Assembly (NCBI RefSeq): GCF_027943255.1
Contig: NC_072893.1
Location: 28,046,001 to 28,110,000, forward strand
Source of the DNA: Anastrepha obliqua
Lineage: Eukaryota; Arthropoda; Insecta; Diptera; Tephritidae
Direction: 5' to 3'
Length of the DNA: 64,000 nt
The notes under the pieces were generated by a model, which worked only from the letters and a program-made list of their open reading frames with translations, was not told where the DNA came from and ran no database searches. The position numbers and the translations under genes were made by a program. Of this stretch, positions 42,010-52,879 are shown piece by piece; position 1 is the stretch's first letter, and the number at the start of each line of letters is the position of its first letter.

Positions 42010-43010
42010 GGGATTGCTTACAAAAATGTGATAAAAGTGCAATTAAGATTTATGAATTGCTGAAAAAACTTAATATTTCGAGAATGTTTTTACCGCACCT
42101 TCAATCGTTTTTCTCAAATGTCTAAAGTGACAGAAAGAAGAAGAAGTTTTCGTCCTCGAACCAATGCAGCCATAAAAGCCATTCAAGAAAGAATTCGCAC
42201 AAATCCTCTTAGAAAGCTGAAAATCATGTCCATGAAAATTAATGTATCGACCAGATTCATGTCAAGACTAAACAAAAAGCACAAAATTTCGTGGCTCAAC
42301 TGCTTGTCTTTGGTCAACGCACTTGAAGAAAATTATACTCGAAAGATGCAAGCAGCTTCTGCGGTGGCACTCTTGATCTCTTCACAGATAAAAAAATGTT
42401 CACTGTTGAAGAAGTTTTTAAAAACATATCGACAAAATCTATGCTAAAACTTCTAAAGACGCAAAAAATTGTGTTGCAAGGGTTCAGCGTGGCCACCGTC
42501 TAGGCTGCGATATAGTTTGGTGTCTTGTACAGGCGTTACATGTCTTCATTTCTGCGAAGGGGTTAAGACCGGGCCAAAATTGTACCAGGCGGATGCCTTT
42601 AAAGGCTTAGTGAAGCAGTTGAGCAGTACTCCCTTCAATGGAGCGCGTTGGATCTTCCAGCAAGATTCCGCTCAAGCCATAAGGCAAAAACCACCCAGCA
42701 GTGACTAAAACACAGAATACCTGGGTTCATAGCCGCAGAAGATTGGCCGTGTGGAAGTCGAGATGTGAATCCATTGGACTGCAGTTTGTGGTAAGAATTA
42801 GAGAAATTGGCCTATCGAAGATCTGACAGAAATTTGGAGAGTCTGAAGCAATCTTTGGTTCAAGCAGCGACGGCAATATCCATCCATCCATGGAAACCGT
42901 GCGTGCTGCAATAGCTGAATGGCCTAATCGTTCGAAGGCTTGTGTAAAAGCAAATTGTAACCATTTCGAAAGAAAATTAAATTTCTTTTAATATTTAGAT
43001 GATGAAATAA
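42010..43010 (+). pseudogene. DD37D-like (maT-type) transposase relic
   Basis: Frames from 42118 read RRRSFRPRTNAAIKAIQERI and RTNPLRKLKIMSMKINVS (HTH). A damaged first Asp region follows at about 42390-42420 (KNVHC/MFTVEEVF in alternating frames), then VQRGHRLG, TGVTCLHFCEGVKTGPKLYQ, ADAFKGLVKQLSS and WIFQQDSAQA (second Asp at 42664). Next are IAAEDWPCGSRDVNPLDCSL (third Asp at 42777) and LESLKQSLVQAAT. The two Asp codons are 113 nt apart, i.e. 38 codons with one base lost, which is DD37D spacing. Numerous frameshifts. Terminal repeats were not found. Confidence 0.75.
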
Positions 43011-43049
43011 AACTAATTAAAAAAGTATTATGATTTCATATCAACCGGG

Positions 43050-43354
43050 GAAAAAGGAAAATACCTTCCACTTCCTCTGTGAATGCCTTGACCCATTAAA
43101 CGCGAGGTTGTTAACCCTTGGTAAGCCGCATTTGGAAAATCTTAAAGAACTGGCTAGTATAAGACGTAAACAACCTTTAGGTTTCTCAATCGTATATAGG
43201 TTATAGTCGTGACGAAATAACCCGTATACTTGTTAATAGCGAGAATGTGGCCACGAAATGATGCGGAAGCCCTGATTAGATTCTTAGAGATTCACCACTT
43301 GAAAACACCGTTTAACTTCATTGCAACTTCTACCTAAAAAATAAATAAATAATT
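43050..43354 (+). pseudogene. LINE C-terminal fragment
   Basis: Reads ENTFHFLCECLDPLNARLLT then LGKPHLENLKELASIRR, which matches the H-x-L-C-x-C-x-x-L knuckle and the following C-terminal helix of I/Jockey-type ORF2. The similar HLLCECLGR stretch at about 49790 is from another fragment. The rest up to 43354 is probably its 3' UTR. Confidence 0.55.
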
Positions 43355-43466
43355 GGCGCGTACACTTCTTTTAGGTGTTTGACTGAGCTCCTTCTTCTAT
43401 TTTTGTTGTACGTCTTTATGAAGGGACCTCCAGTTCTAAGCCGAATCCGACCGGCAGATGGTTTTA
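43355..43466 (-). repeat. SINE1 body fragment, reverse strand
   Basis: The reverse complement reads CGGATTCGGCTTAGAACTGG, then AGGAGCTCAGTCAAACACC and GTGTACGCGCCAATTATTTA, matching SINE1 at about 6610-6730. Confidence 0.7.
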
Positions 43467-43469
43467 GTG

Positions 43470-43965
43470 TGACGAGATTTGATACTATTATGAGACCTCC
43501 AACAGGCAGATACCTATTATTTAACCAGCCAGAGCTGTTGTTGTATTAGAGAAGTTTGATGGGATTTAGGTTGGCGCAATGCTCCAGGCTGTCGAAGAAA
43601 GGAACAAGAAAATGGTAACCCTAGCTTTTCTGCGCGTGTGCCGATCGTCCAGTGAGCGGTAAATACAATTACGAGTTTGGAAATTGAATGGCGAGGAGTC
43701 TCCAGGACTTTCTGAGTCCTCCGTATATTTTATTGGAGCCAAAAGGTTTTCGAACTAGCACATGAAGAAATGGAGCTCCAACTTTTCTGCGCTTTCCCGA
43801 GAAATAATTTCTGCAGTTCCCCTTTAACAACTGTCAGAGGGATGCCGATGACCGGGTAGGAGGTCACTGAGGTCAATTCAGTCTCCTTTCAGGCAAGCTC
43901 ATCATCATTGCGAATGGTAGTCATGCACCAACCCATTCGGCTACGGTGACCGCCTAACCTACTTA
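43470..43965 (-). pseudogene. LINE RNase H/C-terminal fragment, reverse copy
   Basis: The reverse complement is collinear with 7900-8450: the same run of WSSISS-type sequence, LGS/LWLQ region, CCAACCTAAAtCCcATCAA and AGGTATCTGCCTGTTGGAGG. It is strongly decayed on its own, but the nucleotide match to the plus-strand fragment supports the call. Confidence 0.65.
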
Positions 43966-45895
43966 ATTTTGTGCTGCTTGAGTATTAAATTTTACCACGT
44001 TTTTAATTTAACAAATTAAGTTTTTTCCCCATAAATTGCGATTTTGAAACTTTTCGTGCGATCTTTTTTAATGGGTTATTATTTCTACGCGAATTTCAGA
44101 ATAATACACGAACGAGCGTCTAATGTCGTTTTAGAATTTTTGTATTGCATTCGTTGGAAATAAAATAAATTTCTAAGTTTATTAAAAATTAAATCAATTA
44201 AAGTGAAATTCTTCTCTCCGCCATTGTGCCACACTTTTCCACATCACCAGTCGTGAGTTAATTGCAATAATTATAAGCGTATTTATTTAGCATTCCTGTG
44301 TTGCATGCCACGCACTGCCGTCGCTTGTGCCGCACTACATTATTGACTGCTTCCGGATATCGCATAAAGCATGCAACACATTTTGTCCGAAGGCATATGA
44401 AAACTTATCATATATTCGCCCAGTATTGATATAAACAAGCTGTTTCAATAACTGTTCTCTTCATCGATTTACCGGTTTTTCGTAAGCCAATGCACTTTTC
44501 TCTTCTTCCCCTTCCATCTTTAGTTGCTCGTTTATTCGGTCCCTCTTTGCGCAAATGCAAATAAAAATTCAATCGGCGCGTGTCCTTTTCCCAATTTCGC
44601 TGCGCCGCCATTCGCGTATAAAATTTCCGCGTAAGCAAAAAAACAAAAACAAAAAAAAAAAAACAGAAGACGTGTGCAGCGTGGCACATCACTGGAAGTG
44701 CAGCACAGTAGGGGCAAAAAGTAAGCGACAACGGTGTGCGGCCACCAACAACGCTATCGAGAGAGAGTTACCAAATCGGCCACCAACTGTTAACCAACAC
44801 TGGCACATAACGCGGCCTGATATATTTTATTGGTTGGGCTGACGCGGTTGGTGTATGGCCTGAACGTTACTTTTGTTGTGCTATTTTTTGGTGGGCCTTT
44901 TTGATTTTTGAGGCCAACATTGCGGCCACCAATCTTCTGGCTTCGTGGTCGGCCGATAGCTCGGTTCAGTGTGGGTCCCTTGAAGGGTTCCCCCAACGAT
45001 GTGCGTATTGCAAATTTTGTTTTTTTCTTTGTTTTGTCAATAGCTACCCTACTTCTTTTTGGCTTTGTCATTTTTTCGCATGCGACCGCATGCTGTCTTA
45101 CGGTGTGGGTGGCAGGCGCAGTAATGCACACTGCAGAAAGGAGGGAAAGCCGACATGTCGAAACAACGGTAGGGACAGTGGCGAGCAACCGACTCAATTT
45201 GTCACTTGATTAATGCGCGCGAAGGTAAAGGAGAAAGGGATACTTATTAATTGGAAGAAAATGCGAAATATGGCGGCATTTCATTTTCAGTTTGTGCTTC
45301 GTTTTAACGAGATCTGCCGCACACTGTTTAAATGAGGCGATGTTGAACTGGCACTATTCACTTGCCACCCGTAACAGCTGTGTGCCTAGGCTTATACTTC
45401 ATTTTTTTCTTTAGACTCCACGCATAAGAGTCTTTTTCACGATTACGCTGCTAAAAATTAAATGGTTGCGTTTTCCCTGCATTTTCATGCCACTTCTTTT
45501 ATGCTGGAGTTTTCCGGTAATCTCGTTCTTGTTATCTTCTCCTTTTACACTTTCAGTAAAGCAACCACAGCAAATTGAATTAATTTTTGTAACGCGAAAA
45601 TCGGCCTCGGTTTCGGCTCAAATTACTATGTATCCATTTGGCACACTGGCGTTGAACGCCAAGCTGAACTTGCAGCAAGACCACAAATAGTGGCAAGGAT
45701 TGCGGTAAAGATTGCCCGTAGATAACAGCACTTTCTGATTAAAAAATTATTATGATAATTCATGGAGTGCCACGCACGTGAAGGAAGCTGGTTTCTTTGA
45801 ATCCCAAACTGTCAACTGGTTACCATTAAATGGGCTAAGCTGAGGGAAGATGCAACAAGGTCTCTGAGTTCAAAAGTAACTCTCCAGTTGGTACC
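43966..45895. other. TE-poor spacer
   Basis: About 1.9 kb without a supported gene. The 135-aa minus-strand ORF at 44790-45197 is Lys/Thr-rich, is overlapped on the other strand by a 102-aa and a 101-aa ORF, and shows no family signature. An A-rich run lies at about 44637-44666. Confidence 0.45.
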
Positions 45896-46145
45896 ATTTC
45901 GAAAGCATTTCTCACGGTCTCACACAAAATACTCATCCGAATACTTGAAAATCTAGGCTTCCATTCGGCTTTTCTATTATGGATGAAATCCCAGTTGTCA
46001 AAAGGAATCTAATTTTTTCAAATTGGGAATACTAAATCGCATACATTTGTGTCAAGTTCTGGAGTACCACAAGTTAGCATTCTTGGTCCTATATTGTTTT
46101 ACTTTTCATTAATAACGGGCAACTTTTGTCCAACTAAATACATAA
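45896..46145 (+). pseudogene. Jockey-like RT fragment
   Basis: Reads AFLTVSHKILIRILENLGFH (after the first Asp, which is lost), SAFLLWMKSQLSKG, then VSSSGVPQVSILGPILFYFS (damaged SGVPQGSxLGPxLF block). Collinear RT fragments of the same type occur at 55890-56095 and 63500-63830. SINE2 copy 2 starts shortly after. Confidence 0.75.
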
Positions 46146-46223
46146 TTTTTGCAGCATTCATTGACATTTCATCGTGGAAAGGCTTTTTTTCCTTGTTCAG
46201 TCCTCTCTCGGGAGCATGTGCCT

Positions 46224-46650
46224 CGAAAGACTTGTCTTGCGTTGGTTTCGTTAATCTATTCGGTTTCTGACAGGGTAGGTGATTAGCCTGCCGCTATCAG
46301 TCCTAAGTAGTGGGAATGCCCACCTGTCATTGTTGCTTAGGAAAAATGCCTTCTTACTGCTTGGAGCGCCATCTGTGTGTCACATTTTTCTGTCAGAAGG
46401 ATCACACAGATGGTTGAGGACTTCGTTAAATTTCGCATGCCTGCGCTATTACCGCGACTGTCTGCTTTCTCTTGCTGGCGCCACTGATGCATGATGATGA
46501 GATTTTTATTTTTTTTTGTTTTTTTTTAGAAAGAGGAAAAGCAGGTAAATTTGGAAAAGTGCGAGGACCGTGCTTTACGTGGGATTCGAACCCTCAACCT
46601 CTGGGATGGCAGGCTAGTGCACTTACGCTAGACTACCGAGATCGTGGAAA
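46224..46650 (-). repeat. tRNA-headed long SINE (SINE2), copy 2
   Basis: The minus-strand head at about 46645-46560 has GTAGTCTAGCG (box A-like) and GGGTTCGAATCCC (perfect box B), with GCCTGCCATCCC between. The body then matches 21648-21900 over about 250 bp (GTGGCGCCAGCAAGAGAAAG; AGATGGCGCTCCAAGCAGTA; GACTGATAGCGGCAGGCTAA). It is the best preserved copy in the window. Confidence 0.85.
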
Positions 46651-46654
46651 GACT

Positions 46655-47260
46655 TACGCCTCAATAAATCGAATGATTCTATTACGAAAATCGACGCTCT
46701 GTGAAAAGTGTTCATCGTGCACGTTCCGTATTTTGGGATCCGAAACTTGTTCAGAGATGAGACCTGTTTTTGGCTTAATAGCAATGCCAATAAGCGAAAT
46801 TGCCGTATTTGGGTTAAAGAGCAACCCGAAGCCATTCAAGATCAAACAGTACATCCATTGAAAACAATCGTTTGGTGGGGCTTATGGGCTGGAAGAAACA
46901 GCGGCACATATTTCTGGGGCCAATGTAACAGTGAATGGCGAACGCCATCGCGCGATGTTAAACACCTTTTGATACCGGAAATTGACACCCGTGATCTTCG
47001 CAACATTTGATTACAACAAGACGGGGCCAGATAGCTCATGAAACAATGATTTTACTGCGTCGTCGTTTCGGTGTGCAATTCATCTCTTGCCTCGGACCAG
47101 TGGATTGGCCACCAAGATCGTGCGATATCCCACCTTTGGACTTTTATTTGTGGGGGCATGTAAAAGTCTAAGCTAGTCTAGCTTTGTGGATAAATCAGCT
47201 TTGATTGAGACATTCGAAGCCAACATTACTACCGTTAAGCAATCGAACACGTGAAAGTAT
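46655..47260 (+). pseudogene. Tc1/mariner-like transposase I, decayed
   Basis: FYYENRRSVKSVHRA (N-terminal HTH start, about 46670) is followed by a deletion to LFRDETCFWLNSNANKRNCR (first Asp, about 46745), then IWVKEQPEAIQ, HPLKTIVWWGLWAGRNSGTY and LIPEIDTRDLRNI, then a stop and LQQDGAR (second Asp at 47020). A frameshifted third Asp (PLDFYLWGHVK) lies at about 47139. N-K-x-N-C-R-I-W after the first Asp is shared with elements A and B. The spacing between the last two Asp codons is 119 nt, so one base has been gained or lost. Confidence 0.75.
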
Positions 47261-47549
47261 AAAATAAAGATTTCCATCATTCAAAAGTATTTTTTTAATT
47301 AAAAGTTATTCGAAAAGAAATTTAGATTATTAATTTTGCGCCGCCTTAAAAACGATCGATTGAAGTTAGCTTAGCTACTTTAATAGTAAAGTAAAGTTGG
47401 TTTTTAACCTCATCTTCCTCAACTTGACCTCATCCTCTTCTTGTCATTATTTAATTCCTATCACGAGAAGGACTAATAACTATTTACTAATAACAAATTG
47501 TGAAACAGAGTAACCAAGCTCGGATAGACTGAATGAATATAAGGAAATT
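47261..47549. other. Unassigned sequence
   Basis: AT-rich. It contains short direct repeats (CCTCATCTTCC / CCTCATCCTCTTC near 47408-47435). No gene. Confidence 0.4.
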
Positions 47550-47770
47550 TTCTTTTTACCCAAAACTCTTTGGTCCAAAACTGAATTTTAAATGAATACA
47601 ATTCAACAGATCAACCACCAAAGTCATTACAGATGTTCTAACGATTCACTGCACTATTGGCACCTTGGACAGTGCAATGGGTGTACCTCACAAGGACTTC
47701 TGCAGGAGATGAAGACGAAATTGAGTCGCCTCTCGGGCGACCATTAAATCAATGAAGCCAGCTATGCTAA
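47550..47770 (+). pseudogene. LINE C-terminal knuckle fragment
   Basis: In a shifted frame it reads NGCTSQG or ALTIGTLDSAMGVPHKDFCR then RCEDEIESPLGRP, matching the TGHxxIGTxAxxxGxxxxDFCRxCxDExE block before the C-terminal knuckle of LINE ORF2. Frameshifts and early truncation. Confidence 0.6.
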
Positions 47771-47789
47771 GATCAAAGTTTGTTCAGGA

Positions 47790-48180
47790 ATGTCTGACAG
47801 CTCTTACTGATATTAGCACCGTCTTCAAGATCAGCCTTATATGGGATATAAGGAGATATTGAAGGAAATTGCAAGGCTAGGATAATTATCTTCCACTGCG
47901 TCCAAAGGGTAATAATCTTCAACTGCTTGAAAACAGAGAAAATATTGGAATTTCTATGGCAACTTGGAAATTAAGGATACAAAATTATATTCTCCAGTAG
48001 GCCAATAGGGCATGGAATGAAGAAACTACTTGTGTTACAACCAGCCTAATTTGACCGCAAATAGATAACAAAAGATCAGGAGAATTGCTCAACCGCCCAA
48101 GAGAGAACATCTCGAAGTTTGTAGCTTGTGTCATCGGTCATTGGCTGTTAGGGCTAGGCTCTTCTAGGCTAGGAATATTT
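47790..48180 (+). pseudogene. LINE RNase H-to-C-terminus fragment
   Basis: Across frames it reads LPLRPKGNNLQLLENRENIG, ISMATWKLRIQNYIL, ANRAWNEETTCVTT and NISKFVACVIGHWLLG. This is the spacer between RNase H and the terminal knuckle of I/Jockey-type ORF2. It lies directly after another LINE piece, but the protein order is wrong for one element (knuckle before spacer), so these are two insertions. Confidence 0.55.
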
Positions 48181-48439
48181 TCTCATGGGAACAACAGAAA
48201 TTGTAGAGAAACAGTAGAAAAACTTCCTCTGTAATTGTTCAGCTTTAGCTAGGAGTTCAGTCAGATTGTTAGGAAAACACTTTTTCTCTTACGAAACTAG
48301 CCGTTGTTGGGATTATACCTATCCTACGCTTCATAAGAGACTCTAACTAAAGTTTGAAATTTGAAAAGGTCGAGCCAAGGAGCAACGGGAGATTTGGTGG
48401 CCGTAGATTTCGTAGCCGTGCTCTAGCAAAAGCAGGACA

Positions 48440-49720
48440 CTCACAGAGAAAGTGCTAAGTGCTATCCACCTCCTTCGAGCATGACAGGCACATTGAGTCC
48501 TCAATGACTCCAATGGTGGTCATATGCTGACCCCATGGGTTGTGTCCTGTAATGATACCGACCATCAACCGAACGTCTTTCATTCTAAGTTTTGATAGAA
48601 AGTTTGACAGTTTTCTGTTCGGACTTGTCACAAAACACTTTGCAGTTCTGCAGCGTTCTACACCGGACCATCGCTCTTTATGTAGATTGCATACATAATC
48701 GCTGATCCAATTCATGATTCCTGTGGAACTGATTCCGGTTATTGGCTCTGGCCCGGTTGGCCAATTCGTTTCCTTGAACACCGGAGTGTCCCGGAACCCA
48801 TATAAGTACAAGCCTGTTTTGTTTAGCGACAGAATTAAGCTTCCTCTTACATTCTTGAACAGTCTTTGAGGTTTGCTTCGCGTTCTCCAGGGCCCTCAGT
48901 GCAGCCTGACTGTCACTGAAAACTCCAATCTGTTTCCCGCTCCATCTCCTTTCGATTATCCATTCGGCTACTTTCAGGATGGCAAAAACTTCTGTTTGGA
49001 AAACAGTTGCCATTTCCCTCATAGCATAGTGATACTTATTATTATACTATCGTTAAAATGCCATCCGGCTCCAGACCCTATTTCATTCTTGGACCCATCG
49101 GTAAAGAAAATATCCGTCAAACCTCCCTCCATGCATTCTGGATGGCTCCATTGCTCTGACATCAAATTTCCTTCCAAATTAAACTGTGGGTATTAGGTCG
49201 TCTTTAGGTGCCAAAAACGGTGGATACTGCTTAGATAGCAACTTAAAGATTTCTCTGTGTCCTGAAGTTCCGTCTTCGTGTCAAAAACCATATTTGTGGA
49301 GTCTACACATTGCTTTTATTGCTTCCTGTTGTATCCTAAGATCCAAGGGGAGCAAATCAAGCATAGCATTTAGGGCATCACCAGAGGTTGTACTCATGGC
49401 ACCCGCAATGAATAAACATGCACTTCTTTGTAGCCTGTATACTTCCCGGATTGTGGACTTAACCATGCTCCGTCGCCACCAGACCACAGAAGTGTAAGTG
49501 ATGATTGGTCTGATAAGTGTTGTGTATATCCATGGGACCACAGCAGGTTTCAGACCCCAGGTTTTACCAAAGCTCTACGGCTTCTCAATGCGAAATTCAC
49601 CTTCAGTGAAACGTGTGTCTCCCAAGTCAGCTTCTTCTCCAAGATTACTCCTAGATAACTGGTTTCCTCTTCTAACTGGTTTCATGGAAAATAAACAGTA
49701 TGGTTCCCGTATCACACAGA
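48440..49720 (-). pseudogene. LINE: RT thumb, RNase H and C-terminus
   Basis: A 1.3-kb remnant read from 49720 down. LGVILEKKLTWETHVSLKVN and SFGKTWGLKPAVVPWIYTTL are followed by RPIITYTSVVWWRRSMVKST and RLQRSACLFIAGAMSTTSGD, ALNAMLDLLPLDLRIQQEA, then after a gap METEVFAILKVAEW-type RNase H start (48678-49022: FSDSQAALRALENAKQTSKT; LVLIWVPGHSGVQGNELANR). A frameshift leads to the C-terminal part (48455-48811: SPNRKLSNFLSKLRMKDVRL; GIITGHNPWGQHMTTIGVIE; DSMCLSCSKEVDST). Domain order is correct. The catalytic YADD lies outside. Affinity to LOA/R1-like LINEs is inferred. Confidence 0.8.
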
Positions 49721-49784
49721 AGTACCACAATAGACCAACATGACCTGCGGGAGTGGGCTACACCACACAAAAATCTAACCTAAT

Positions 49785-50035
49785 CTAACATCTCCTCTGT
49801 GAATGTCTTGGACGGCAAAGAAGCCGTGCCAAATATCTTAGCGATTATTTCTTTGAAGACCTAGCAAATTTACAAAATTTGTCACTAGTGGGACTAGTTA
49901 GGGACTTTTTAAAAAGATCTAAGTGGTACAAGCAAATTAGTTTGTGGATGCCAGTCAAACGCAGGTATCACAATGGGCCTTAGGGCCACCGAGTGCGTTG
50001 TCTTAGAAGAGCAACCTGGCTAACCTAACCTTAAC
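49785..50035 (+). pseudogene. LINE C-terminus with AACCTAACC tail
   Basis: Reads HLLCECLGRQRSRAKYLSDY, FFEDLANLQNLSLVGLVRDF and LKRSKWYKQI, then a stop, followed by a 3' UTR ending TGGCTAACCTAACCTTAAC near 50020-50035. This is the last part of the knuckle and the C-terminal helix of an I/Jockey-type ORF2, with the same tail type as the LINE at 1-325. Confidence 0.7.
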
Positions 50036-50437
50036 TAGTAGGAGCGATTGGTCAGCGACGTGAATTATGCGCCTGTCTGGGCTGGGTGAGGCCTTCTGTT
50101 TCTTTACATCTGAAATACATTTCCATAATTTGTGAGCCTCTGCATGTCAAACAGAATATGTCGGAGAATATCGCTAAAAAACAAAAAAAAGTGTGTATGT
50201 ATTTATGGTTAAGGCTCAATAATTATATTTTTGTAATAATAATTACGGTGTTGGCGATGTTTCACACTCTGTAGTTGTATTACTTAAAGCGAGTAACGGC
50301 AATATTTTATAAGTGGTGATGTCAATGCTTTTAAAATCGTTTTTTGTATCGCATTTTTTAGGCGTGAACGTTCAAGTAGTCGCCGTTTATGAACGCATGG
50401 CTTCTGTTGCAGCAATATGCTGACGATATCTCTGCGA

Positions 50438-50522
50438 AATGCGTATGTGTATGTATGTATGCATGTATGTATATATGTATGTATGTATGTATGCATGTAT
50501 GTATGTATGTATGCCTGTATGT
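50438..50522. repeat. (ATGT)n tetranucleotide tract
   Basis: Imperfect ATGT/GTAT repeats with occasional GC and TA variants over about 85 bp. Confidence 0.9.
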
Positions 50523-51199
50523 TTGCATACGTGGCGCTTGTGCGAGTGTGTAACGCACCACCTGGTGGCGGTCATTTGCGTTAATAAACTACCAAACAAT
50601 CGGTCAGTTGTTAATACAGTAACAATATCAACAAAAACAATAACAACAATAATCTCTATAGTAATAACGGCCATTAAAACTGCTATCTGCCGGTTGCGCG
50701 TTGCCATAAACGCTGGTTGAATTGCCGCAAATGTGGCAGTGCGTATGCAAACGCACTTTTTATCTGGATTTAATTGACGCGCTCGCCCGCCAACAGCATC
50801 TACGCTGATGGAGGCGACGTTGTCGACGTTGTATTGGCGACTTCAACAGCATTCACGTGACATCATTTGGTCGCTTGCTCATAATATTCCACCATCAGCC
50901 AATGTTGCGTTGCGCGCGGATGTCGATAGCCGTCACTGCTGGGCCAACAGGGCGTATACGTGTCGCGTAATCCATTTCATGTTTCCCAGGGCTCATTTTA
51001 ATGAATATCGGAGGATTAAAGGAATTTGCGGATTTTTATTGAATTATGCATTTTGGACGCACGCTGACCCAAGCGGCTCTTTCAAGCCGCCATGTGTGCC
51101 AATCAACAACCAACCGACGGCGTGCATTGCTAACGTTGCGCATGCAACGGCGACCGGGAGCGGTGCGTTTGTACTTTCGCGGCTTTGTGTTGTGGTAGC

Positions 51200-51256
51200 T
51201 ATATATATATATATATATATGTATGTGTATATTATTGTTGTTGTTGTTGTTGTTGG
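51200..51256. repeat. (TA)n followed by (GTT)n
   Basis: A (TA)n tract at about 51201-51221, then TGTATGTGTA, then a (GTT)n tract at about 51234-51256. Confidence 0.95.
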
Positions 51257-51359
51257 CGTTGGCAAGTGCTTTGGTAGCATTACTGGGAGTAGCAAATGTG
51301 CGATGATTTATTAAGTTATTGGCGTAATGGCGGCCAGCTGACAGTCGACCGTCGACAGG

Positions 51360-51705
51360 CAATGTTGCGTTAAAGTGTGGATTCAGCGCGCCGAGATGAG
51401 CTGAGCTGAGCCGAGGTGAGGATGCGGTAACTGTGAGCTGCGCTGGCTGGAGTTAAGCCATATCGAGCTGCACTGAGCTGAGCTGAGCTGAGCGCGTGTG
51501 TGCTGCTGCGGTTAGCGGCTGCTAGTGAACAACTTGTAATTCTTATTAATTGTCTGCGTGTCGGTGTGCCAATCTGCGCATCTGAGCGGATAAGTGTCCG
51601 TGCGCGTCCGTCCGCGAGTGCGGTGATGGCGCTTCAAAGTATGCCAAATTAAAGCGTGCTAGCCAGTGTATACGCGGAACAAGATAAGCGTTCATTTAAG
51701 GTGAT
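51360..51705 (+). promoter_or_regulatory. GC-rich block, possible 5' UTR exon
   Basis: This segment is clearly GC-richer than its surroundings and carries GAGCT/GAGCC repeats (51395-51495). It ends in TTTAAGGTGATA, which fits a splice donor (AAG|GTGATA at about 51697-51701), followed by a T-rich, intron-like stretch. A non-coding first exon of a host gene is possible. There is no ORF or conserved motif, so this is weak. Confidence 0.2.
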
Positions 51706-52879
51706 ATTTTGTAGATTAATTTGTTTGTGTTTTTGCTTGTGTTCGCTTTTTTTTTTGTTTTTTATGTTTTTTTGTTGACTGCTGCTTACTCTTTTTGCTT
51801 TTGATGGCGCGCACTTTTATCAGCGCATTAAATATCGATGCATACCTCAATCAACGCCCACACACACCCACACACACACGCACATGAATATACACGAAAA
51901 TAGTAATCACTTGCGTGCGAAGTGTGAGACGCAGCGCCGGGCGCAAAGTAATGCGACAAATTAACTCATGCAGTGGCACTTTGTATTCCAGGCTTTTGTT
52001 GTTATTATTATTTTTTTCTTTTTTTGCTAAAGCCTTGAATTGCAGCGCTTGCTTGCCTACCGCTCGCTTGCCGGTGCGCGTGCAAGTGTCAGCTAGAGTT
52101 TGTAGGTGACCGTTGTTGGGAGTGGCATGTGGCATGTTGTACGTGGACTTTTTGTATTTATTAATTAGTGCCGCGTTGCAAAAATATGCGAAGGATTTTC
52201 CTATGTATTGGCTCAAGTAAATGGCTGTTAATTTTAATTATTGACAATTTAATGTCGGGATTTGCGCAAAAATGTGCACTTAATTATCGTAAGCTCTGCA
52301 ACATGGCACCACAGCGGCGGCAATAGCAAAAATAACAAACGCCCTGTACACACACACACACACGAACGCTCACATACCCTTTCACAGGCACACAAAGCGA
52401 AGGAAAAGCGGCGCGGTTAGTACTTTCGACGTTGAAAACTGCTGTATTTTTTATGCTGCTCTTTGTGGTGCACTGAAATATGATTTCGAAATGTCATAAA
52501 ATAGTTAAATACTTTTTAAATCCATTGATCGTACGTAAAATATGGCTTACTACTACAAGCGCATAAATTCGCATTTGTGATTAACGAAATCTTTTGAGTT
52601 TTATTGATGTTCTCCCTCACCTACACAAACACATGCACGTTTGAGTAGCTTAAAAAAAAAAGTAGCTTAAGGGATAAAAAATCGATATTTACAAATTTTA
52701 AATTTAAGAAATTAAAACGCAGATATAATAAAAAGATAGAAATTCTAGCGCTACACCGTTCGATAAAATTAAACTTTTCTAGCAGCCATGAGAAAAATGA
52801 CACTGGTAGCCTAACCATTAGAATTTGCGTAAAAATTTCTGCGAGGCGATGATAGATGGATGGCTGGTAGTACTAAAAA

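Larger units (their letters stand above)
50036..52879. other. TE-poor spacer with microsatellites
   Basis: About 2.8 kb. It holds an (ATGT)n-rich tract, (TA)n, (GTT)n, (CA)n and a GAGCT-repeat region. The 168-aa plus-strand ORF at 50808-51314 ends in IYIYIY and VVVVV encoded by (TA)n and (GTT)n and has a 108-aa ORF opposite, so I do not call it a gene. Confidence 0.5.

Noticed and set aside
46560..46650. A functional tRNA-Gly gene on the minus strand
   Set aside because: It is the head of a ~430-bp repeat present three times, and the stems are degraded.
50808..51314. 168-aa plus-strand ORF as a host gene
   Set aside because: Its C-terminal third is encoded by (TA)n and (GTT)n microsatellites, ORFs overlap on the opposite strand, and no domain or start context supports it.
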